DNA from: Scleroderma bovista
Taxonomy: Eukaryota; Basidiomycota; Agaricomycetes; Boletales; Sclerodermataceae
Assembly: GCA_037178675.1 (NCBI GenBank)
Contig: JAYMGJ010000099.1
Location: 1-64,000 of the forward strand
Direction of reading: 5' to 3'
DNA length: 64,000 nucleotides
The translations under genes were made by a program, and so were the position numbers. Of the stretch, positions 53,391 through 63,652 are shown one piece after another. The notes under the pieces were generated by a model. It was not told the DNA's origin. It did no database searches and saw nothing but the letters and a program-made list of their open reading frames with translations. Positions within the stretch are counted from its first letter, which is position 1; every line of letters starts with the position of its first letter.

Positions 53391-56303
53391 ATGTCTAGCG
53401 CTCTCAACAAGATGGTCCCCGTGTTCACTGGCTCCAACTGGCAGCAGTGGCACACCTCTATGCAGGCCTACCTTCAGGCACAAGGCCAATGGTACGTTTA
53501 TTCAACGACGCAACCTGCTGTGGGTCACAATGACCGAAAGGAGTGGGACGACAACACTGAAAGAGCGCTCGGTAACATCACCTTGCACCTTGCCCCTTCA
53601 ATCCAGGTTGTAGTATTGAACCTTGACAATGTTAAGGACGTCTGGGACCACCTCAAGAAGAACTTCGGCACCCCCAGTATCGGCTCTGCCTACGCTGAGC
53701 TTAGCAAGCTCCTGGCGACTACCATTCCCGCTGGCTCCCATCCCGCTCCAGCCATCACCAAAGTGCTTAGCCACTTCGCTTACCTCAAAGACGCTGGCTT
53801 CGAGTTCCCTGCCCCTGTGCAGGCAATGATTATTCTCTGCAAGCTCCCTCCTACTATGGAGGTCGTAGCTCAAATCCTCAGCCAGACATCGCCGGACGAG
53901 ATCAAGAATCTGAAGCCCGATGGGATCGTCAAGGCTGCCACGCTCTCTTTTGAGCAGAAAGGTGCCTCTTCCCGCGCCGGTGGTAAGGGCCCCCAGGCCA
54001 ACAAGCTTAGCGCTGTGAAGCGCAACCCAGCTGACCCCAAGTCCACCCAGCAGCAGCAGCAGCAAGGCAGGTCCAATGGCAGTGCGAGCGGAAATGCTCC
54101 TGCCCAAGGACAGGGAGGCCGCACTCAACGTGGCGGTAAGAAGGCTCATGCTTGCCGCGAGAACGCCCAACAGGCAGCCTTTGCTACATATGTCCACTAC
54201 GATGGACCAGAGCCCACCGTCAACCCTCGCTCCCTGGCTCACACTCCCGGTGCTGCCCACTACGGCCCCCCCGCATTCAATAATACTATTCGGGCCTTCG
54301 ACTTGGCACACCGTCTGGGGGTAGAGCCCTCCTGCCAGACCATCCACACCCTCGACCAAGTTGTGTCGTTGGCAAGTGCGAACCTGGACCAGCCCGAGGC
54401 CGGTCCCTCCTCGTTGAAGCACCCTCATCTTGAGGAGCGCATCACGATGTATGAGGAGGATGCCATCTCCCTTGGGGATGATGAACCCTTCGCCCACAAG
54501 CCCTTCGCCAACGACGAGTTTGACGAAATCGACACAATGGTCCTCAACCGCTACAACACGACATTGATGGAAATGGGCGTGGAGGCCAGCCTTTTCAGGC
54601 AAGTACCTTCTGCACGCGTGCTGATCAACACTGACATGCTCCCTTTACATGTGCGCTATACGCCGTCACTGTATATAGCAAGTAGTCACTATAATATGTC
54701 ATGTCGTATCTCGAGTAATGCATATATCTGTTCGTGTCTGAATGATGCATGCTGTGCTGGCTGTAAGGGAAAAATGGTTGACAATAGTGAACTTTCTGGT
54801 GCCTTCTGGCTACTAGACTCTGGTGCATCACGCCACTTCACCAGTGACATAGGCGATTTCGCCTCCTACAATGCGCTAAAGCGAGCGCACTACCCCAAAA
54901 CGGCTAATGGTGTAGCACTGATTGCTGGCATTGGCACAGTATTACTCCGGTGCCTAGACCACAACTCAGGGGATGAGAAAGTCATTACACTCACCCAAGT
55001 GCTCCATATGCCAGGCGCTACTGCACGCCTTATTTCTATGGGCGAGATGCTCCAGCGTAACTATAAGGTCACTGGCAATAAGCGAGGCATTAGCCTCACC
55101 CATAAAGCTGAACGCCTATGGTTTGGGCCAGACCCAGAAGACGATCACAACATCATCTTCGGGATTAGATCTATCCCGATAATTAGATCTAACTATATCG
55201 CCTCCGTGAGCAAAGTCAATTATGACATTATGCACTGGAGATTCGGGCACCCCTCGAAGGAAGTGTTCCAACGCGTGCAAAAACATACGCAGCGCTTCCT
55301 GGAGATCCACTTTCCTACAGAGGACTGTGTTTGCCCTGGATGTGCTCTTGGCAAGATGCCCAATCGAGCTTTCCCAGAGAATGAAAGACGTGCTTCCAAG
55401 CCTTTTGAGCTAGTGCACTCTGAGCTCAAATCCTTCCCGGTTATGTTGTACCAGAAATTCAAATACATTATCACCTTCTACGATGACTATACCTCTCATG
55501 CCTGGACTATGCCTCTTCGCTCCAAAGCTGCAGCGATTACGGCTGCAAAAGATTTCTTCGAAATGGTGCACGTCCAACATGATACGCACATCGTTGGATG
55601 GATGTCTGATGCTGGTGGAGAATATAAATCTGATCTATTTGATCGAGCACTCCTTGAGAAAGGAATTAAAATATATCAAAGTGCTCCAAGAACCCCCATG
55701 CAGAATGGCCGCGCCGAGCGTTTAGGGCGCACTCTCATGGATAAAGCTGAGTCTATGCGGCATCAAGCCTGCATTCCTGACTCCTGGTGGGAATTTGTGT
55801 TCGCTCACGCAACCCACATTTACAACCGTACTCCAGTAGCTCACCTGCGATGGTGCACCCCCCATGAAATGCTTAAGGGGGAGATGCCTAACATCGACCA
55901 CCTACATGTGTTTGGCTGTGGAGCATTTGTATATCTCCCAGCAACGGCTAGAGTGAATAAGATGGCTCCCAAGTCGGAGCTAATGACCTATGTTGGTGTT
56001 GCCTCTGGCAATGAGCGCAATTTCTTGTTTATGCGCTCCACCAATGCAGTGTTTACCGCTGCTCACGCTGTCTTTGACGAGCATCATTCCCTCGCTGCCC
56101 TAAGAACAGGCACGAACCTCTCGAGAACCCTTTCGGAAGGGCAAATCCGAAACCAGCCACTGATCGACCAGGGAATCCCCCTGATGATACCGACAGTGAT
56201 GACGATGTGGAACACGACCATGGCTACCCACATCCCCAAGCGCAGGATGACGATCCAAAGTGTGAGGAACCCCAGGCTCCTGAGGAAGAGCCTAATCAAA
56301 TAA
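53391..56303 (+). CDS. Copia B gag-protease-integrase
   Basis: The likely start is MSSALNKMVPVFTGSNWQQW; the open frame has an earlier ATG at 53343. Gag has WHTSMQAYLQAQGQWY and VKDVWDHLKKNFG, then a Gln/Gly-rich stretch but no zinc knuckle. The protease is FWLLDSGASRHFTSD. The pre-integrase part has HWRFGHPSKE with CPGC. Integrase has ELVHSELKSFP, where Glu replaces the usual first catalytic Asp, then GWMSDAGGEY and NGRAERLGRT. The frame is open for 971 codons, and near 56120 it slips into a wrong frame that ends in TAA. Confidence 0.9.
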   Translation: MSSALNKMVPVFTGSNWQQWHTSMQAYLQAQGQWYVYSTTQPAVGHNDRKEWDDNTERALGNITLHLAPSIQVVVLNLDNVKDVWDHLKKNFGTPSIGSAYAELSKLLATTIPAGSHPAPAITKVLSHFAYLKDAGFEFPAPVQAMIILCKLPPTMEVVAQILSQTSPDEIKNLKPDGIVKAATLSFEQKGASSRAGGKGPQANKLSAVKRNPADPKSTQQQQQQGRSNGSASGNAPAQGQGGRTQRGGKKAHACRENAQQAAFATYVHYDGPEPTVNPRSLAHTPGAAHYGPPAFNNTIRAFDLAHRLGVEPSCQTIHTLDQVVSLASANLDQPEAGPSSLKHPHLEERITMYEEDAISLGDDEPFAHKPFANDEFDEIDTMVLNRYNTTLMEMGVEASLFRQVPSARVLINTDMLPLHVRYTPSLYIASSHYNMSCRISSNAYICSCLNDACCAGCKGKMVDNSELSGAFWLLDSGASRHFTSDIGDFASYNALKRAHYPKTANGVALIAGIGTVLLRCLDHNSGDEKVITLTQVLHMPGATARLISMGEMLQRNYKVTGNKRGISLTHKAERLWFGPDPEDDHNIIFGIRSIPIIRSNYIASVSKVNYDIMHWRFGHPSKEVFQRVQKHTQRFLEIHFPTEDCVCPGCALGKMPNRAFPENERRASKPFELVHSELKSFPVMLYQKFKYIITFYDDYTSHAWTMPLRSKAAAITAAKDFFEMVHVQHDTHIVGWMSDAGGEYKSDLFDRALLEKGIKIYQSAPRTPMQNGRAERLGRTLMDKAESMRHQACIPDSWWEFVFAHATHIYNRTPVAHLRWCTPHEMLKGEMPNIDHLHVFGCGAFVYLPATARVNKMAPKSELMTYVGVASGNERNFLFMRSTNAVFTAAHAVFDEHHSLAALRTGTNLSRTLSEGQIRNQPLIDQGIPLMIPTVMTMWNTTMATHIPKRRMTIQSVRNPRLLRKSLIK

Positions 56304-58294
56304 ATCCTCCATGTATGCCATCTCCAGTGCCTCCACCGGCACCGAGAACGCCTTCACCGGCGAGAAATCCGCCACCTCCGGCACCGCAGCGCCCTGGCTG
56401 AGCTGAATGCCGCCAAAATGCGCTGCGACCTCCTGCAGTTAATATACCTGCTCACCCCCAACGTGAACGTAGAGCGCCATTGAGCCCCGGTAATGTGTAT
56501 GGTGAGTGGCGACATCCCGTTGAGCAACTCCGGGATATCGAAAGTGCCTCTCGATGGCGAGAAACAGTGGGAGAAGCCCCTAGGCCCCCACAACCAGACA
56601 CACCAGACCATATCCCTGGTGGTTTCCCCGACACCTCTGCAACACCCAGTGAGGAAGATGTGCAAAAGATGTGCGAGGAAGGGGGAGCAAACCTAGTCTG
56701 ATTCCTGATGGGCAAAGCCCTCAAAACCCGCAAGCCTCAATATGAGAGTGTCCACAATTGGTCCTACAAGGACATCGCTTGCTTACCCCAAGCTGAGCAG
56801 AAACCCTGGCGACTTGCTTGCCAAGAAGAGCTCGATGTGCTGTGAAAGCGCAAGGTCTTTGAGCTAGTTGACCGTCCCCGAGACCGGAAGGTCATAAAGA
56901 ATCAATGGGTCTTCGACGTGAAGTCGGATGGCCGCAAGAAAGCCCGCTTAGTAGCAAAAGGCTTCTCCCAGGTTGAGGGATTAGATTTTGACCAGGTCTT
57001 CTCACCAGTTGTGCGCTTTGAAACAGTGCGCCTCATGCTTGCGCTTGCCACACTTGAGAATTGGTATATCACTGGACTCGACGTTTGGAGCGCCTACTTG
57101 TATGGCAAGCTTGACGAAGAGATCTACATGGAACAACCCAAAGGGTTTGCAGTTCCCGGGCAAGAGCGCAAAGTGCTCCGCCTCTGGTGTGCCCTCTATG
57201 GCCTCAAACAGGCCGGCCTAGCTTGGTGGCGCACACTCGATGAGTCTCTCAAGGAGCTCGGGTTTGAGCACCTTGAGTCTGAAGCAGGCATCTTCTTCTA
57301 TAAGAAGAAAGGCACCAACATCGTCATTGGAATTATCTATGTTGACGACGCTCTGTTCTACGGCCCTAACAAGGCTGTTGTTGATGCCATCAAAGCGCAA
57401 TTCATGTGCAAATGGGAGTGCAGAGACCTTGGAGAACCTAAGGAGTTCCTCCGAATGCGAATCACTCGCAAAGGTCGCTCTATCCACCTGGATCAATGTG
57501 CATACCTACAAAAGGTCATTGAACGCTGCGGCATGCTCAATGCAAAGTCTGCAAGCACCCCACTGGTGGCTGGCTACTATGCCGCCAAAAATACAGAGCC
57601 TGTTGATGCGGAACTCCGCTCCCGTTTCCAGATGGTTATTGGGTCCCTCCTGTACCTTATGTTAGGCACTAGGCCCGACATTGCCTTTGCAGTCATGCAC
57701 CTCTCACGCCATGCCGTGAACCCATCCCAGGACCACCTGTCCAAAGCGCTTTATATCTGTCGCTACTTGATTGGTACACCTAATTACTCCCTAGTGTACA
57801 ATGGTGGATCCGGTGCTGGCCTGATTGCATGCACAGACTCAGATTGGGGATCAGACCCTACTTCTCGCCTCTCCCAGACAGGTTTCTACCTGAAGCTTGC
57901 GGATGGCTTGATCAGCTGGACTTCTTGTGTGCAGACTATTGCGTACTCGTCCACTGAGGCTGAATACATGGCTTTGAGTGATTGCGCTCGCCAAGTTACC
58001 TGGATTCGGAGTTTACTCAGTGAGCTCAGCTATAAGCTGAAAGCTATCCCAATTTGCGGTGATAATCAGGGGTCCATATTCATGGCATCCAACCCTGTAA
58101 CGGAGCCTCGCTCCAAGCACATCGACATCCGCTACCACAGAATCCGCAAGTCAGTCGCGAAAGGTAACGTGGAACTATTCTTCATTGATGGTGCTGAGAA
58201 TCCCGCTGATCTGCTCACCAAGAACTTACCACGCAAGAAATTCGCAAAGTTCAGAGCTCAACTAGGCTTACAGTTTCCCTCTGGCAGCATCTAG
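56120..58294 (+). pseudogene. Copia B reverse transcriptase and RNase H
   Basis: After the frameshift the correct frame carries an acidic/proline-rich linker with stops near 56400 and 56700. RT begins around KPWRLACQEELDVL, followed by a TGA near 56842, then NQWVFDVKSDGRKKARLVAK, GFSQVEGLDFDQVFSPV, CALYGLKQAGLAWW and the catalytic IIYVDDALF. RNase H has LIACTDSDWGSD and AYSSTEAEYMALSD. The last 458 codons (from 56918) are uninterrupted. Confidence 0.92.
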
Positions 58295-58331
58295 CGCCTT
58301 ATTCGCTGAAGTGCTCTATGTGCAGCACAGC

Positions 58332-58340
58332 GAGGGGGAG
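58332..58340 (+). promoter_or_regulatory. Copia B polypurine tract
   Basis: GAGGGGGAG directly abuts the 3' LTR. Confidence 0.8.
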
Positions 58341-58628
58341 TGTTGAAGTCACACGTGCACCAGGCGTAAACCGTCAACGAAGTGTGCACAAGACTGCGAC
58401 CCATATTAGTGTAGACTTGGTAATAGTCCTCTTTAGAGTAGATGTTACATGTCACATGTCACATGTCACAGTCACGTGTCACACTATTTGTTGTATATAA
58501 ACAGTGTTCACTGCTTATATAATATAACAGCTCTTGACCAGCTACTGCTACCATCTCTGGTTGTGCACTCCACCCAACAGGTGAGTTGGAGTAGCAGTTC
58601 CTCTACGTATATAGGTATTGCTTCAACA
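58341..58628 (+). repeat. Copia B 3' LTR
   Basis: Partner of 52720-53007, followed by GGAAG. Confidence 0.95.
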
Positions 58629-59264
58629 GGAAGGTCAGGCCAATGATGCTCTACATGAACTAAGGGTTTCACTGGCACACAAGGCAGTCATCTTCCAGAC
58701 CGATGTCAGACATGCTGGAACATACAATATGACTATGAGGGCCTGGGGGAAGGTGGGTAGTGCCGATGTGAAATTGCAGTGGCATGCGGCAATATATCGT
58801 CGGTGCCGGAAACAAATGATAGCATTGAATGCAAGCGGCAACACATTGAACCGATACAAAATGTTGAGGAAAGAAGACCTAAAGATCAGTGCAACCATTG
58901 CCGACCCAAATGCAAGGGGTCATAGGGATGACACTTTGGCCTGGTTTTGGACAATGGATGTGCCGCAGGATACAGAGGTCAATGATTGGATGTCTGAATG
59001 TAAGATGATTGCTCCTCATGTTAACACCGGCTGACATGTATAGTTTACCGGGTGCATTGGTTGAGGGCGAAAGCATTGCGAGACAGGTGGGACGAAGAGG
59101 TAAAACTATTGACATGTGAAGCCACGTGGACAAGACAATTTCTTTCATATAGGGAAACACTTTGGAGAGATCAGAAGGAGGAGGCTAATATGAGCGGAGA
59201 GATGGGGAGAGCATGCTATGCAGCAAAGCAATGTCAAATGTATGGTAGACTTGGTTGTGTATGA
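58629..59264 (+). pseudogene. KDZ transposase, C-terminal part
   Basis: Continues the frame broken at 52719: GQANDALHELRVSLAHKAVI, LKISATIADPNARGHRDDTL and AWFWTMDVPQDTEVNDWMSE. A 44-bp intron (59000-59043, GTAAGA...TAG) then leads to FYRVHWLRAKALRDRWDEE and a short tail ending YGRLGCV. This part has no stop. The typical KDZ C-terminus ends in the same way, so the gene's 3' end is complete. Confidence 0.87.
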
Positions 59265-59689
59265 TTGGCATTGACCATCAGCATCAAATACCGCTATATG
59301 GTATGCAAAGAGGACATATTTGAAATGGATCATTGAGTGGCTGTTAGTGGAAAAAACAAGGTGCAACTGCAAGGTATTTATGGGGTGCATACCTTGGAAT
59401 GAATGGATGATGGAATGGGAGGGTCATGGACAGTGGCACGTAGATTGGCTGGTAGCTGGAATGGAAAAGCAATGCACCAGAAGCAATTGAATGCCATGCA
59501 TGCACACCCTTCGGCCAATATGTAAATATAAATCAGACAAGGGAAGAGGTGCAATCATGGGCCTACCGGCTGTGGTCCTCGTAGTTCCATGACTGCTGGC
59601 ATTGATAACAATCAACTACCACAGCTAGAAACCATTGTGTGCCGGTGCAACAGCTGGCTATAACCTATGTGCCATAGTTCACTGCATCA

Positions 59690-60150
59690 ATCATGCAGTT
59701 GTGTAGCGGCGTGTCAGGATGCTTCCAGCAGTGTGTGCCACAATGATGATGATGCCAAATTGTTGATTGTGCCGTAATGTTGACTGTGCCAGAATGATGA
59801 ATGTGCCAAATGGTTGATTGTGCCGCAGGGCTGACTCTGCCGCAATGTTGAGCCAGAATGGTGATTGTGCCAAATTGTTGATTGTGCCAGAGTGTTGCTC
59901 TGCCGCAATGTTGCCTGTGCTGGAGTGTTGACTGGGCCAGACTAATGATGGTGCTGAAGTGTTGATTGTGCCGATGGAGTGTTGATTGTGCCGATGGAGT
60001 GTTGATTGTGCCGATGGAGTGTTGATTGTGCCGGCCTGTTGACTCCTGGGATGTGGATCCTGCCGGAGTGTTGACTGTGACGCAAGGTTGATTGTGCCGG
60101 AGTATTGACTGTGCTGGCCTGTTGACTGCTGTGTATTCCAGCACATGCAA
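59690..60150 (-). repeat. TTGATTGTGCCG minisatellite, direct copy of the right palindrome arm
   Basis: Units such as GTTGATTGTGCCAAA and GTTGACTCTGCCG recur. Four perfect 20-bp units, GTGTTGATTGTGCCGATGGA, lie at about 59,957-60,030. The stretch 59,700-59,900 aligns directly with 61,277-61,480 of the palindrome. The gap 59265-59689 holds nothing recognised. Confidence 0.75.
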
Positions 60151-60226
60151 CCATGTGGCACATTCATAATTCCAGCAGATTCAACATTTTGGCACAGTTA
60201 ACAGTTTGGCACAATGAAGATTTTGA

Positions 60227-61476
60227 GAGTCAACACTGTGGCACAATCAACAGTTTGGCACAATCACCATTCTGGCTCAACATTGTGGCAGAGTCAGCCC
60301 TGTGGCGCAATCAACTGTTTGGCACATTCATCATTTTGGCACAGTTAATAGTTCGGCACAATGAACAATTCGGCACTATCATCATTGCACACATTGCCAG
60401 AAACATCCTGACACACCACTACACAACAGAGTGAACTAATCTAGCATCAATCATGCTGCCAGAATTATAATTGTGCCAAACTGTTGAATCTGCCAGAATG
60501 ATAAATGTGAATGTGCCGCACAGTTACATGTGCCGGAGTACACAGCAATCAGTGATGTTCACCCCATGGATGCTACTGCCATTGAGGCACTGCACACCCT
60601 CACTTGGACAGAACCAGCAGAGCAAGAGAGATGTGACCACAGCTATTTCCGCAGGCGGTCAATGCGGATCAAGTTGGAACTGACTGTCAACACTGAAAAT
60701 GATGAGAAGCTCGCAGGAGCATCAGCCTTGAGGAGAAACCATTGCAAATGAGTGGCCCATATGCACACACCTGCAAAAGGAAGAAAAGTAGCTTGGGAAG
60801 AAGAGAAATGTACACAATGCAAGGAGAGAGATTTACTGTGTGCTGTTGAGGTCAAACACTCAACCTGGTTTTTCAGTAAGTCTCTCTCTTTGCACTGTGC
60901 ACACTTGTCTTCTTTCCCAGCTACTTCAAATCCTTCTGCAGGTGCATATGGACCACTCATCAGCAATGGTTTCTCCTCAAGGCTGATACTCCTGCAAGCT
61001 TCTCATCATTTTCAGTGTTGACAGTCAGTTCCAACTTGATCCGCATTGACTGCCTGCGGAAATAGCTGCGGTCACATCTATCTTGCTCTGCTGGTTCTGT
61101 CCAAGTGAGGGTGTGCAGTGCCTCAATGGCAGTAGCATCCATGGGGTGAACATCACTGATTGCTGTTTACTCCAGCACATGTAACTCTGCAGCACATTTA
61201 TCATTCCGGCAGATTCAACAGTTTGGCACAATTATAATTCTGGCAGAGTGAACTAATCTAGCATCAATCATGCTGTTGTGTAGTGGTGTGTCAGGATGCT
61301 TCTGGCAACGTGTGCAATGATGATAGTGCTGAATTTTTTATTGTGCCGAACTGTTAACTGTGCCAAAATGATGAATGTGCCAAACGGTTGATTGTGCCGC
61401 AGGGCTGACTCTGCCGCAATGTTGAGCCAGAATGGTGATTGTGCCAAACTGTTGATTGTGCCACAGTGTTGACTCT
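60227..61476. repeat. 1.25 kb palindrome (arms about 600-640 bp)
   Basis: The left arm 60227-60862 and right arm 60886-61476 are reverse complements with moderate divergence, around a short centre near 60,870. The outer part of each arm consists of CGGCACAATCAACA-type units, the inner part of a degraded coding stretch. A 30-bp block (60428-60457 and 61245-61274) has the same orientation in both arms, so it is inverted in one of them. Confidence 0.88.
60545..60850 (+). pseudogene. Fragment of a gene with a half Zn2Cys6 motif (left arm)
   Basis: DATAIEALHTLTWTEPAEQE and MRIKLELTVNTENDEKLAG are readable. After a stop comes KGRKVAWEEEKCTQCKERDL, giving C-x2-C-x6-C. The inverted arm (60880-61140, minus) encodes the same peptides with changes and lacks the third cysteine. 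The spacing resembles the clusters at 31108 and 44350. Confidence 0.4.
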
Positions 61477-61536
61477 GCCGTAATGTTGACTGTGCCAGAG
61501 GGTTGATTGTGTGACTCTGCTGCAATGTTGACTCTG

Positions 61537-62147
61537 TGTTATGACCATGTCCAACTCTGGGTCTTATCCAGTCACTCCAGTTGCATCACAGCTCTCTACC
61601 CCAACTCCAGTCATGGATGTGCAGATAACCTTCCGTTAAGTACGACCCTTGGTCTATACCCCATTCACTCTTACTACACTTCGCCATATGCCCTGCCTTG
61701 ACATGAGTTCTCCGTGAACTCGATATATCCTAGACCTTGTAGCATTTTCACCAGACCTGATTTATTTTACCCAGACCTGACTTTATTTTCACTGGACCTG
61801 ACCTAGCCCTAACTCCGGTCATCCCTTGTCCACTATTAGGTTGTTTACTTGTCACCATATGTACTCAACCCTAGTTTCTACTTAGTATAAGTACCCTCTA
61901 GTTTACCTTGTACACCTCAGTCTGAAATCATCTAAGTCACTACTCCTGTTCCTCTGTCTGTCTCCATCTCCATCTCTGTCTGACCGGAGCCTATGCAAGG
62001 GATCAGTGCTTGCCGTCCTTGTTGTTGAATCCAAACAGTTGCAACTCCAGCCCGGGCTAACCTCTGCCCAAACCTCTGACCTCCCCTCTCATCCGCTTTC
62101 ATCTGGACTTGACTGGACCCCCTACCGGAGTAGACCCAGACTTGACA
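61537..62147 (+). repeat. Gypsy B2 5' LTR
   Basis: 611 bp, TGTTATGACCATGTCC...CAGACTTGACA, homologous to 29840-30481 in the other orientation. Confidence 0.88.
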
Positions 62148-62216
62148 GTATTTCAGACTCACACTTGTGTGGGTTCACCATATACAACTTGTACGCAAAC
62201 TAGTTTCTATTCACTC

Positions 62217-63559
62217 ATGACCATGACTACGCGCTCTCGTGCTCGTACTGCTGCCACACTCGCTGAAGAAGCAGGTGCAGTAGACAACCTTCACCTTTCT
62301 GCTGCCCAGCAAGCCCTGTCTAACCGTAGGCAACCTCCAGCTTCTGTAAGCCAATTCTGGAGCTTTACAGCTTGAAACCCCACAGCATCTTTGACTCCAC
62401 GTCAAGATACTGCGTCTCAGAGCCTTCACGGTTCTGCAGACCTAGGTTGCCATGAATCTGTTTCTGGTGACAGGTTTCCTTACTGTTATGACTCCACTCC
62501 AGAACATCGCGAACCCAGTTGCTTCCAATGGTTTGGCCCTGAGGATGGTCCTGGAGATGATGACAACAAATTTCTTGACACTATGGAAGAGCTAGACCCT
62601 AGTCTAGCTGTCTTTCACAATCTCGCTATCGCTGTCAACCGTCTCTCCTGCTCCTCCCACCGTTCTAACGACTCCTCTTCCTCCTGTGCCAAGGTCCGTG
62701 AACCGGACACTTTTGATGGCACGGACCCCAAAAAACTCCAGACCTTCTTGGTCCAATGCGAACTGTGCTTCCAGGATCACACCAAGGTTTTCTGCCAGGA
62801 TAGGGCAAGGGTAATGTTTGCCCAGTCCTACCTAAAAGGTATGACTCTGGAATGGTTTGAACCGGACCTCCTCAACTCCGGTAATCTGGCTGACCGCCCA
62901 CGCTGGATGGACAGCTGGGTCCACTTCATCGCAGAACTCCAGAGTACCTTTGGTCCTCACAACCCAGTTGCTGATGCTGAGCACAGCTCAAGCATCTCCG
63001 GATGAAAGACTCATACCATGTTATGCAGTACATTGTAGATTTCACCCATCTTGCATTGCAGGTCCAGGACTATGGAGATGGCGCACTCCGTCGCCTATTC
63101 TACTCCAGTCTCCCGGACTGCCTCAAGGACGAGATTGCTCGAGTCAGGAAACCCCTGACTCTAAATGGGCTAAGGGCCCTTTGTCAAGAGATCTATGTGC
63201 ACTATTGGGAGCACAAAGATGAGATCTCTCATACAACGAAGAGCCAGCCTACCTTGTCCTCCACCAAGCCCTCCAACTCCGGAGGCAACTCCCCCAAGCC
63301 TGGTCCAGCTAAGACTGGCAACCCCCCCAGCTCTGCCAACACCTCTGGGTCATCTAAGGTGACCAGCAACCAGTCCTCTTCTGGTTTCAAACCAGACTTG
63401 ACCAACAAGCTTGGTAAGGACGGGAAGCTAACCGCTGACAAGTGCAAACAGTGGCTCGAAAACAACCTCTGCATGTTCTGCGGAGGTACCAGACACTTTG
63501 CGGACAACTGTCCAAAGAAGTCCAAAAAGGCCAAGGCTCGCACTGTGGCCATCTGCTGA
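62217..63559 (+). pseudogene. Gypsy B2 gag
   Basis: It starts MTMTTRSRARTAATLAEEAG. A TGA at 62373-62375 interrupts it, after which the same frame reads EPDTFDGTDPKKLQTFLVQ and MFAQSYLKGMTLEWFEPDL. A one-base frame change near 62985 leads to LKHLRMKDSYHVMQYIVDFT, FYSSLPDCLKDEIAR and a CCHC knuckle CMFCGGTRHFADNC. This is a standard gypsy gag with capsid and knuckle, now inactive. Confidence 0.88.
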
Positions 63560-63652
63560 GTCCAGTAAAATGGACTCTACTAACTCGGGTGCCAACTCTG
63601 AGTCAAAAAAAGAGTAAGCAGCTCCTGGCCCTCCACACAACCGGTGAGCTGT

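Larger units (their letters stand above)
52720..58628 (+). mobile_element. Copia-type LTR retrotransposon (copia B), near full length
   Basis: 5,909 bp on the plus strand with two 288-bp LTRs and the duplication GGAAG (52715-52719 and 58629-58633). Taking it out with one GGAAG rejoins the KDZ frame (LQLRE/GQANDAL). Gag-protease-integrase form one 986-codon frame, and RT-RNase H a 458-codon frame. A frameshift and three stops between them inactivate it. Confidence 0.95.
37462..61536. other. 24 kb composite block containing a KDZ transposase gene
   Basis: The block lies between the truncated gypsy B1 (minus) and gypsy B2 (plus). Without its three later insertions it is about 13.2 kb. It holds a Zn2Cys6-like gene, a proline-rich gene, a minus-strand accessory gene, the C-terminal part of a KDZ transposase, minisatellites and two large inverted repeats. 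I could not find terminal inverted repeats for the whole block. It may be one large KDZ element or a patchwork. Confidence 0.5.

Noticed and set aside
53598..54602. 334-codon minus-strand frame within copia B gag
   Set aside because: It is antisense to a clear gag frame with high GC third positions, has no splice structure and no motif. Unlike the gypsy B1 antisense gene, it fully overlaps coding sequence.
37462..61536. TET/JBP dioxygenase gene expected near KDZ elements
   Set aside because: I looked for the His-x-Asp...His double-stranded beta-helix signature in the visible open frames and did not find it.
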